Assembly: GCA_035366835.1 (NCBI GenBank)
Contig: DAOSIS010000002.1
Span: 62,001 to 126,000 of the forward strand
Reading direction: 5' to 3'
Source: UBA6109 sp035366835
GTDB lineage: Bacteria; Desulfobacterota; Syntrophia; Syntrophales; UBA6109
DNA: 64,000 nt
Position 1 is the first letter of the stretch, and the number at the start of each line of letters is the position of its first letter. This document shows positions 57,773-64,000 of this stretch, one piece after another. The translations under genes and the position numbers were made by a program. The notes beneath the pieces are model-generated. The model worked only from the letters and a program-made list of their open reading frames with translations. It did not search any database and was not told the origin of the DNA.

Positions 57773-58654
57773 TCAATGATATGTTTTTACTGTTTTATCT
57801 GATCTTGTCCGAAGGTCGAGGACAAATTCGTCCCTCGTGCGCTTATTGAATTTGTGTGCGCTCCCGATGGCGCTGTAGATATTCCCGCCGTACCAGCCGA
57901 TCTCGAAGAAAAGGAAGACGCCCGCAGCCGTATAATGCTCATGCCGGTACAACTCGACGGCGGCGAGGGCGAAGGAAGCGTTGAGCAGAAAAGCAACGAG
58001 GGCGTCCTTGGGGCGCTCGGTATAAAGGTGACCGGAGCCTGGCAGAACGGCGGCCAGCGTTCCGGCGAGGGCGGGCGATTTTTGCGGCAGGCGATCGATT
58101 TCGTCCACCCCCTCACGCAGGATGGGGGCAGCCCTTGAGAAGGGGCCGGTGGGGGAAAGGGCATCCAGAGCGGAAGATGCCGCGTCCCATTGCCCCTCTT
58201 CAAGATGAATCATCACGGTCTGATAGAGGGCCCTCTGGCGCTCCGGCGGCTCCGCGGTCCCGATGATTTCCTCGAGCGTTTTCAATGCCTTATCGTTTCG
58301 TTTCCCTTCTCTTTCCGCAGAGGCCTTCAGGAACAGGGCATCGGTTCTAAGATCGCTGTCCGGAAAACGGAGAAGGAATGCCTCTGCTGAATCCATCGCT
58401 TCGCTCCACCTCTTCCCGCGCAGAAAGCTTTCCGCGATTCGAAGGTGGGCTTTTTCGACGCGGGTGTGGCCGGGAAAATGGAAGAGGAACCGCTTGTATT
58501 CTGTGATCGCCCGGTAGTAATCCCCTTCCGCGAAGAGAGATTCAGCGAATTCAAAGGAGGAGTCGGCCGTCTCTTCTCCGGCAGGCGCAACGGCAGACGG
58601 GGACAGCGAGAAGAGGGAAAGAGACAAAATGACGAGAAGACATCTCCGTGCCAT
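57773..58654 (-). CDS. exported TPR protein with C-terminal membrane domain
   Basis: A 293-aa protein. A signal peptide (about 5-25) is followed by tetratricopeptide-type repeats (about 35-185: 'SLFAEGDYYRAITEYKRFLFHFPGH'). The C-terminal region (about 205-285) has two hydrophobic helices after 'AVLPGSGHLYTERPKDALVAF'. That 'PGSGHLY' plus paired-helix pattern occurs in DUF5683/TM2-like membrane proteins. Likely located in the inner membrane facing the periplasm; function unknown. It follows iorB in the same direction with only 8 bp between, so it may be the last gene of the ior transcript. Confidence 0.75.
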   Translation of the reverse strand: MARRCLLVILSLSLFSLSPSAVAPAGEETADSSFEFAESLFAEGDYYRAITEYKRFLFHFPGHTRVEKAHLRIAESFLRGKRWSEAMDSAEAFLLRFPDSDLRTDALFLKASAEREGKRNDKALKTLEEIIGTAEPPERQRALYQTVMIHLEEGQWDAASSALDALSPTGPFSRAAPILREGVDEIDRLPQKSPALAGTLAAVLPGSGHLYTERPKDALVAFLLNASFALAAVELYRHEHYTAAGVFLFFEIGWYGGNIYSAIGSAHKFNKRTRDEFVLDLRTRSDKTVKTYH

Positions 58655-58662
58655 GCTCGCGG

Positions 58663-59247
58663 TCAGGCGGACCTGCCAAGATGGAAGGCGTCGAGGTTCA
58701 CCTTCGTCAGTTTTGCGGGGAATGAATCCTTCAGGACTTTTTCCCAGATCGAAATGTCGATCCCGGTCAGGAACGACGACAGGACGCCAAGCAGCACGGT
58801 GTTGACCGTCCGGATGTTTCCCGCGTTGCGGGCAAGAGCCTCTGCGCGGACGACCTTGGTTGACGGAAAAGCGGACTTGACGGCAGCCACGACATCTGCG
58901 GGATAGGCGAGGTCGCCCAGGTTGACGGAGGGAGGAAGGATCTCCTGGTCGTTGATGATGACGGAGCCGTCCGCCTTGAGGTAATCGAGATAACGGAGGG
59001 CCTCCAGTTTTTCAAAGGCCAGCAGGATATCCACGTCGGACTTGAGGGCCAGAGGTGAAAAGACTTTCCTGCCGTAGCGAACATGACTCGTAACGCAGCC
59101 TCCGCGTTGCGCCATGCCGTGGACCTCGCTCTTCTTGACATCCAGCCCCGCTTCCATGAACACGTTCGCGAGGATGTCGCTCGCCCTGAGAATCCCCTGT
59201 CCGCCGACGCCGGCAAGAAGGATGCTTCGGGTATCGCCTGTCGTCAT
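58663..59247 (-). CDS. iorB: indolepyruvate:ferredoxin oxidoreductase, beta subunit
   Basis: A 194-aa gamma/beta-type subunit of 2-oxoacid:ferredoxin oxidoreductases. 'ILLAGVGGQGILRASDILANV' is at the N-terminus, followed by 'EVHGMAQRGGCVTSHVRYG', both diagnostic. With IorA it decarboxylates aryl pyruvates from aromatic amino acids to aryl-CoA, reducing ferredoxin; it can also run in reverse for biosynthesis. ATG 59247 overlaps the iorA stop. Confidence 0.93.
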   Translation of the reverse strand: MTTGDTRSILLAGVGGQGILRASDILANVFMEAGLDVKKSEVHGMAQRGGCVTSHVRYGRKVFSPLALKSDVDILLAFEKLEALRYLDYLKADGSVIINDQEILPPSVNLGDLAYPADVVAAVKSAFPSTKVVRAEALARNAGNIRTVNTVLLGVLSSFLTGIDISIWEKVLKDSFPAKLTKVNLDAFHLGRSA

Positions 59248-61046
59248 CCCCTGTCTCCCCTCCCCTGGATCGCACCGCACTTGCACAGCTGAAGGCAGAC
59301 GGAGCAACCGTTGCACAGACTTCCATCGATGACAGCAATTCCTTTCCCCCGCTTCCGAGGAGTCGTTTGACCGCTCCGTTGCTGCGGCTCGAGCTTGTGC
59401 CAGGCGATGGCCGGGCACCCCAGACCGAGGCAGGCCCTGCAGCCCGTGCAGAGATCCGCGTCGACAATCAGCGGTTTTCCCGCCTCCGTCCTCTCTCTCT
59501 TGAACAGCACGCAGGCGCGGTCCGAGATCACGACGGAAGGCCCCTCGGCTGCCAGTTCCTGCCTGATGATTTTCTCGGTAGCCTTCAGATCGTAGGGGTC
59601 CACCTTGTGAACGCTGGTGATCCCCAATGCCTTGACAAGAGCGACCAGGTCCAAGCGCTGCGTTTTCTCGCCCATCAGCGTGAACCCCGTGGCCGGGTGT
59701 TCCTGCATCCCGGTCATGGCCGTCGTCCGGTTGTCGCAGATCACGATCAGGGCGTCGCTGCGGTTGTAGGCCGCATTGAGAAGCGGGGTAATTCCCGAAT
59801 GCACGAACGTGGAATCGCCGATAACGCCGACGACCTTGCCCCTCCCCTTCCTGCCGAGCGCTTTGCTCATGCCGTGCGCCATGCCGATGCTGGCCCCCAT
59901 GCAGATGCAGGAGTGCAGGCCCTCCAGAGGTTTCATGAAGGAGAGCGTGTAGCAGCCGATGTCCCCGGCGACGAAGGCCTTCGACTTGCCCAGGACGTAG
60001 AAGAGGCCGCGATGCGGGCAGCCGGGGCACAGATTCGGCGGTCGCGGCGGAACCGTTGTCGTTACCGCCGCCTGCGGAGCCTTTTTCGTTTCTCCCAGGG
60101 CCGCCGCGATCACCCCGGGATCGAATTCGTTCGTGTAGGGGAAGCGTTCCTTGCCGACGACGGAAATGCCCATCGCCCGGATCTGCTCTTCGAGAAAAGG
60201 ATCCAGTTCTTCGATCACATAGACCCGCTTTACCCGGCGCGCAAATTCCCGGATCATCTCCTCGGGAAGCGGATGGACCATCCCGAGTTTGAGGTAGGAG
60301 TATCGGGGAAAGACGTCTTTTGCATAGTTGTAAGGCATTCCCGCCGTGATGATGCCGACTTCCGGATCGTTGATCTCGATGCGGTTTTCGGCGAATTGTT
60401 CGGCGAACGCCTTCAGCTTCTGCATTCGCTCTTCGACGAAGACCCGCCGGATCCTTGCGTTTGCGGGAACCATGACGTACTTGGCGGCGTTGAAGCGGAT
60501 GCCCGTATTGTCGACAGGAGGCTGCGGTTCCTCGGTGTGTACGATCGATTTGGAATGGGACACCCGTGTGGTCGAACGCAGGAATACGGGCGTGTCGAAG
60601 GTCTCGCTGATCTCCACGGCAAGCTTCACGAACCGTCTCGCCTCGTCGGAGTCCGACGGCTCCAGCATGGGAATCTTGGCGAATTTGGCGTAATTCCGGT
60701 TGTCCTGCTCGTTCTGCGAACTGTGGAGAGAGGGGTCGTCCGCGCTGACGATCACCAGCGCCCCGTTCGTGCCCGTATAGCTGACGGTAAACAGGGGATC
60801 CGCCGCGACGTTGACGCCCACGTGCTTCATGGTGACCATGGCCCTGGCGCCCGCCACGGCGGCGCCGATTCCCACCTCCATGGCGACCTTTTCGTTGGGC
60901 GACCACTCGGCGTACACGCCTTCGTATTTCGAGAATTCCTCGATGATTTCCGTGCTGGGGGTCCCGGGATAAGCAGACGCGAAACGGATTCCGCACTCGT
61001 ACGCCCCCCTCGCGATTGCTTCATTCCCCGACATGAGGACGGTCAT
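59244..61046 (-). CDS. iorA: indolepyruvate:ferredoxin oxidoreductase, alpha subunit
   Basis: A 600-aa thiamine-diphosphate enzyme. The N-terminal pyrimidine-binding half has 'GNEAIARGAYECGIRFASAYPGTPSTEI'. The TPP-binding half has 'GDIGCYTLSFMKPLEG' and 'GDSTFVHSGITPLLNAAYN' near residues 360-430. The C-terminus is an 8Fe ferredoxin domain with 'CTGCRACLGLGCPAI' and 'CNGCSVCLQLCKCGAI', the second cluster slightly atypical. This is the IorA form, specific for aryl pyruvates. It starts the iorA-iorB transcript, 28 bp after the YfgM-like gene. Confidence 0.94.
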   Translation of the reverse strand: MTVLMSGNEAIARGAYECGIRFASAYPGTPSTEIIEEFSKYEGVYAEWSPNEKVAMEVGIGAAVAGARAMVTMKHVGVNVAADPLFTVSYTGTNGALVIVSADDPSLHSSQNEQDNRNYAKFAKIPMLEPSDSDEARRFVKLAVEISETFDTPVFLRSTTRVSHSKSIVHTEEPQPPVDNTGIRFNAAKYVMVPANARIRRVFVEERMQKLKAFAEQFAENRIEINDPEVGIITAGMPYNYAKDVFPRYSYLKLGMVHPLPEEMIREFARRVKRVYVIEELDPFLEEQIRAMGISVVGKERFPYTNEFDPGVIAAALGETKKAPQAAVTTTVPPRPPNLCPGCPHRGLFYVLGKSKAFVAGDIGCYTLSFMKPLEGLHSCICMGASIGMAHGMSKALGRKGRGKVVGVIGDSTFVHSGITPLLNAAYNRSDALIVICDNRTTAMTGMQEHPATGFTLMGEKTQRLDLVALVKALGITSVHKVDPYDLKATEKIIRQELAAEGPSVVISDRACVLFKRERTEAGKPLIVDADLCTGCRACLGLGCPAIAWHKLEPQQRSGQTTPRKRGKGIAVIDGSLCNGCSVCLQLCKCGAIQGRGDRG

Positions 61047-61074
61047 TTTTGCAGCACTCCTTGCCGTGGCACTG

Positions 61075-61755
61075 TCAGCTGAGCGTCGCGATCTTTCTCT
61101 TGAGAAGAATGACGATGGAGGGGTCCTTCGTCACGGACACCGCCCTCCGGTAATATTCCAGGGCATTCTTCTTGTCGTTCAGCCGTTCGTACATCCTTGC
61201 CATATCCCGGAGCAGGATTCCCTCGAAGAGAACCCCCGACTTCGTCTTCAGGGCCCTCTCCAGCGAAGCCAGGGCCCCGGAATAATCCTTCTTGGCCTCC
61301 TTCGAAAGCGCGAGGCCGCTCAAGGCCAGCGTGACCAGTTCCCCCTCGGGAGACGCCTGCTCGATGAATTTTTCATAGGACCGGATGGCCTCGTCGTAGT
61401 TCTGCGCCTGGAAGAAGAGGTTTCCCATCCGGTAGAGGGCGATGTGAGCCGCCCTGCTCGAGGGATACGCCTTGACGAGCTCCTGATATCCCTTGATCGC
61501 CTCTCCATCGCGCACAAGCGGCTGCGCCTTGAGGTAGTTGTTGTAGGTTTTCTGGTAGAGCCCCTGCGCCTTGCCCTCGAGATTCATCCGGAAGAGGAAC
61601 CATCCGGCGGCGACCAGCGCCACGACGAGTACCGAGATGGAGGAGACGTAAAGTGCCTTGCGGTATTGCCGCGCATACGCCACGGTCTTTTCGAGCCATT
61701 CGTGCAGAAAATCCGGCTCCTGCAATTCCTTTTTGGTCACCTTCTGTGCTGTCAT
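61075..61755 (-). CDS. YfgM-like TPR membrane protein
   Basis: A 226-aa protein from ATG 61755, nine bases after GGAAAGGG (an ATG at 61764 is also possible). A cytoplasmic N-terminus of about 35 residues is followed by a single transmembrane helix (about 36-56). Four or five tetratricopeptide repeats fill the rest ('AYPSSRAAHIALYRMGNLFFQAQNYDEAI'). The architecture is that of YfgM, a periplasm-facing TPR protein associated with the SecYEG translocon and PpiD. This is an assignment by architecture only. It sits between the thioesterase and iorA genes. Confidence 0.72.
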   Translation of the reverse strand: MTAQKVTKKELQEPDFLHEWLEKTVAYARQYRKALYVSSISVLVVALVAAGWFLFRMNLEGKAQGLYQKTYNNYLKAQPLVRDGEAIKGYQELVKAYPSSRAAHIALYRMGNLFFQAQNYDEAIRSYEKFIEQASPEGELVTLALSGLALSKEAKKDYSGALASLERALKTKSGVLFEGILLRDMARMYERLNDKKNALEYYRRAVSVTKDPSIVILLKRKIATLS

Positions 61756-61787
61756 GTTCGTCATCCCTTTCCGGACTTCCGCATCCG

Positions 61788-62216
61788 TCACGATGGATCG
61801 GAGGAGGAGAGCGGGTAGTATGGTATTACCTTTTCGAGCATGAACGCCGGGAAACGCCTCACCCGGCCTTCGCGGTTCGTGCAGGCATGGACGGTATAGC
61901 CCTCGGCAAGCCGGTCCCGTCTCTGTTCGTCCCAGATGGCGTATTCGAAACGGACGCTCGCGCGTCTCAGGCAGTCGATCCACGATTCGATGCAGAGGAC
62001 CTGATCGTAGCGCGCGGGCTTGAGATAGTGGCAGAAGACCTTGGTCACCGGCAGATGATAGCCGGCGGTTTCCATGTCCGCATAGACCATCCCCATTTCG
62101 CGAAACAACTCGTTGCGGCCGATCTCGAACCAGCGGATGTAATTCGCATGATAGACGATGCCCATTGCATCGGTATCGGCGTAGATCACGCGGACCTTAG
62201 TGTAGTTCTTTTTCAA
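61788..62216 (-). CDS. ybgC: YbgC/FadM-family acyl-CoA thioesterase
   Basis: A 142-aa hot-dog-fold protein. The 4-hydroxybenzoyl-CoA-thioesterase-type active-site motif 'YADTDAMGIVYHANYIRWFE' spans about residues 10-29, with its catalytic aspartate. The start TTG 62216 follows GGAGAGGA and gives the usual length; the longer upstream frame overlaps the phosphoglycerate mutase-like gene. It hydrolyses acyl-CoA or acyl-ACP esters. Possible substrates include short-chain or aryl-CoA, the latter fitting the nearby iorAB, but this is inference. Confidence 0.88.
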   Translation of the reverse strand: MKKNYTKVRVIYADTDAMGIVYHANYIRWFEIGRNELFREMGMVYADMETAGYHLPVTKVFCHYLKPARYDQVLCIESWIDCLRRASVRFEYAIWDEQRRDRLAEGYTVHACTNREGRVRRFPAFMLEKVIPYYPLSSSDPS

Positions 62217-63432
62217 TCCGTCCTCTCCAGTCGCCGAGAAACATCCCCAGGAGGCGATGGCCCGGAGACACCAGGATCCCCGCCTGTCGCGCCTGACTTT
62301 CTCCGAACGCCGCCGCGTTCCTGAGGTTTTCACCGGACTTCGATGAAAAGACGGCGAATGGGGACGGATCCGCCGAGTGCGTCTTGATGGAAATGGGAGT
62401 GGGATGGTCGCTCAGAACCATGATCCGGTACTCCGGGTGTGATTTGACGCCTTTCAAGACGGTCCCGACGACCTGTTCGTCGAAGTCCTCGATGGCCTTG
62501 ATCTTGCCCCGGAGATTCCCCTCGTGCCCCATCTCGTCCGGCGCCTCGACGTGCAGAAATATGAAGCTCAGCCTGTCGAGATGTTCAAGGGCCTTCTGCG
62601 CCTTTCCGGCGTAATTCGTGTCCGTATAGCCCGTCGCACCTTCCACGCGGATCACCTCGAGTCCCGCATAGACACCGATGCCGTTCAGGAGATCGACTGC
62701 GGAAATGACGCCGCCCCCGTCGAGCCTGTAGCGCTCCGTCAGCCGTTCGAAGGCCGGCGCCCTCCCCTGTCCCCACAGCCAGATGGAGTTGGCGGCCTTG
62801 CGACCCGCATCGGTCCGACGCCGGTTCACGGGGTGGCGGGCCAGGAAATCGCGGGAAAGTTCCATCAGGCGCAGGAGCGGAGCGGCCGCCGCTCCCTGCG
62901 GCAGATAGGGATCAATCGCTTTTCCGCTGATGTCGTGGGGAGGAGTCGTCAGGACGTCCTCCGAGCCGCCTCTCCATACGCAGAGGTGACGGTACCCGAC
63001 GCCGGGATAGAACTGAAATTCCTCGTTTCCCAGTTCCCGGTGGATGTCCTCGATGATCCGTCTGGATTCGTCGGAAGGAATGTGTCCCGCCGTGAAATCG
63101 TCCATCACGGACCGCCCGTCCGCCTCCGCGATCGTCACCAGGTTGCAGCGGAAGGCCACGTCCTGCGGCGCCATCTGTACGCCCATGTTCGCGGCTTCGA
63201 GCGGGCCTCGCCCCGAGTAGCTCTCGGCCGGGTTGTATCCGAGCACGCTCAGTGTGGCGACGTCGCTTCCCGGCTTGAAGCCGTGAGGGATCGTATCGAT
63301 CCTCCCGACGGTGCCGTGGCTCGCCATCCAGTCCATGTTCGGAGTGCGGGCGTATTCCAGCGGCGTCTTGCCGCCCAGCTCGGCAATCGGAAAGTCGGCC
63401 ATGCCGTCGCCGAGCAGTATCAAATACTTCAT
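62197..63432 (-). CDS. apgM: ApgM-like metalloenzyme: phosphoglycerate mutase or proposed homoserine kinase
   Basis: A 411-aa member of the alkaline-phosphatase/iPGM superfamily, archaeal ApgM type. It begins 'YLILLGDGMADFP' (first metal aspartate near residue 10), with 'DVATLSVLGYNP' carrying the catalytic serine region near residue 60. The C-terminal 'VLSDHPTPI' and 'IFLHVEAPDEMGHEG' are metal-binding. Its start overlaps the stop of hom (TGATG). A subgroup of this family located next to threonine-pathway genes has been proposed to be homoserine kinase (TIGR02535 by recollection). The context here fits that better than glycolysis, though sequence alone cannot exclude mutase activity. Confidence 0.85.
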   Translation of the reverse strand: MKYLILLGDGMADFPIAELGGKTPLEYARTPNMDWMASHGTVGRIDTIPHGFKPGSDVATLSVLGYNPAESYSGRGPLEAANMGVQMAPQDVAFRCNLVTIAEADGRSVMDDFTAGHIPSDESRRIIEDIHRELGNEEFQFYPGVGYRHLCVWRGGSEDVLTTPPHDISGKAIDPYLPQGAAAAPLLRLMELSRDFLARHPVNRRRTDAGRKAANSIWLWGQGRAPAFERLTERYRLDGGGVISAVDLLNGIGVYAGLEVIRVEGATGYTDTNYAGKAQKALEHLDRLSFIFLHVEAPDEMGHEGNLRGKIKAIEDFDEQVVGTVLKGVKSHPEYRIMVLSDHPTPISIKTHSADPSPFAVFSSKSGENLRNAAAFGESQARQAGILVSPGHRLLGMFLGDWRGRIEKELH

Positions 63433-64000
63433 CACAGGTTCTCGTCCTCGATCCGGAGCACGGCCGTCTTTCCCTGGACGATATCGAGACGGTCGATCTC
63501 GTTCAGGGCGTCCCTGACGTTCTTCTCCAGAGACTTGTAGGTCGTCATGACGACGGGCACCGGTCCCGTCTGTTTCCTGCCCTTCTGAATGACGGCGGCG
63601 ATGCTGATGTTGTGCTGCCCGAGGATGCCCGATATCTTGGACAGGACACCCGGACGATCCACCGCCGCGAAACGGAAATAGTAATTCGTGGAGATATTTT
63701 CAAAGGGCATCAGGGCGATCTCGTCGATGGTGTCCTCGCTCTGGGAACGGGAGGGCACGCGGCAGCTGACCCCCTTGAGCATGTCCCTCGCGATGTCCAC
63801 CAGGTCGCTGACGACGGCGCTCGCGGTCGGCATCATCCCGGCCCCCTGACCGTACAGGAACACGGACCCCGAGGCGTCGCCGATGACGTGAAAGGCGTTG
63901 AAATTGGCGTTCACGCTGGCCAGGAGGTGGTTGAAGGGAATCATGGTCGGATGGATCCTCGCTTCGATCGTTCCGTTCCGGTCGGCGGCAATCGCCAGCA
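63432..64000 (-). CDS. hom: homoserine dehydrogenase, C-terminal part (5' end beyond window)
   Basis: The last 188 codons of a gene entering from the right edge. The visible part has the end of the homoserine dehydrogenase catalytic domain ('HPTMIPFNHLLASVNANFNAF', then 'GQGAGMMPTASAVVSDLVDIAR') followed by a C-terminal ACT domain ('AAVDRPGVLSKISGILGQHNISI'). The ACT domain suggests threonine feedback. It reduces aspartate semialdehyde to homoserine for threonine and methionine. The ApgM-like gene starts on its stop codon. Confidence 0.93.
   Translation of the reverse strand, partial: LAIAADRNGTIEARIHPTMIPFNHLLASVNANFNAFHVIGDASGSVFLYGQGAGMMPTASAVVSDLVDIARDMLKGVSCRVPSRSQSEDTIDEIALMPFENISTNYYFRFAAVDRPGVLSKISGILGQHNISIAAVIQKGRKQTGPVPVVMTTYKSLEKNVRDALNEIDRLDIVQGKTAVLRIEDENL

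Noticed and set aside
1..64000. CRISPR array, transposon or prophage
   Set aside because: No regularly spaced repeats, transposase, integrase or phage structural genes were found in any frame. Gene content is almost wholly chromosomal housekeeping.

Overview
The window is a gene-dense stretch of a GC-rich bacterial chromosome, apart from a few short AT-rich spots. Genes on both strands are packed into operons with many 4-bp ATGA stop/start overlaps, and GTG and TTG starts are common. Apolipoprotein N-acyltransferase, two lytic transglycosylases, an L,D-transpeptidase and a heptosyltransferase-like protein indicate a Gram-negative envelope. Indolepyruvate:ferredoxin oxidoreductase, GTP-type PEP carboxykinase, several radical SAM enzymes, an iron-sulfur-flavoprotein-like reductase and a DUF169 protein suggest an anaerobe. 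Gene content and order fit a deltaproteobacterium (Desulfobacterota, Syntrophales-like). That placement is inference: there is no rRNA here.

Layout. 1-2862: DUF169 protein (cut by the window edge), a zinc-ribbon protein, a flavoprotein with a compact cysteine motif and a TPR membrane protein. 2878-5080 (minus): an overlapping pair of peptidoglycan-trimming enzymes resembling the helical-shape proteins Csd4 and Csd6. 5315-6223: PflA-type radical SAM protein. 6490-15436: recC-recB-recD. 15459-17249 (minus): pckG. 17385-25142: gph, tilS, ftsH, folP, tsaE, lysC and a ComEA-like protein. 25186-25794 (minus): lytic transglycosylase. 25938-32310: tRNA-Pro and tRNA-Leu, then the protein-quality-control run tig-clpP-clpX-lon, then tRNA-Val and tRNA-Asp and a terminator. 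32426-38094: radical SAM protein, lnt, prfB with its programmed frameshift, and an MltD-like LysM transglycosylase. 38120-44176 (minus): ybeY, phoH, an M20 peptidase, an active/inactive M16 protease pair and a small membrane protein. 44390-45928: dCMP deaminase-like protein and a family 9 glycosyltransferase. 45941-48238 (minus): EamA transporter and a cobalamin-binding-type radical SAM protein. 48239-48472: AT-rich divergent control region. 48473-50059: MerR-PAS-class III cyclase fusion. 50199-56518: dtd, guaB, dnaE and a UPF0280 protein. 56572-64000 (minus): CbpA-type co-chaperone, TPR membrane protein, iorB, iorA, YfgM-like protein, YbgC-like thioesterase, an apgM-like proposed homoserine kinase and the end of hom.

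Most of this is core housekeeping: recombination repair, translation, proteolysis, envelope and amino-acid metabolism. The part that stands out is 48239-50059. There a very AT-rich intergenic region carries a consensus promoter lying on a 31-bp palindrome, plus a divergent promoter with direct repeats. It controls a gene fusing a MerR DNA-binding head, a PAS-like sensor and a class III cyclase domain that retains all six catalytic positions. Next in interest is the Csd6/Csd4-like pair. I saw no CRISPR array, insertion sequence, prophage or plasmid origin. No gap between genes exceeds 300 bp.
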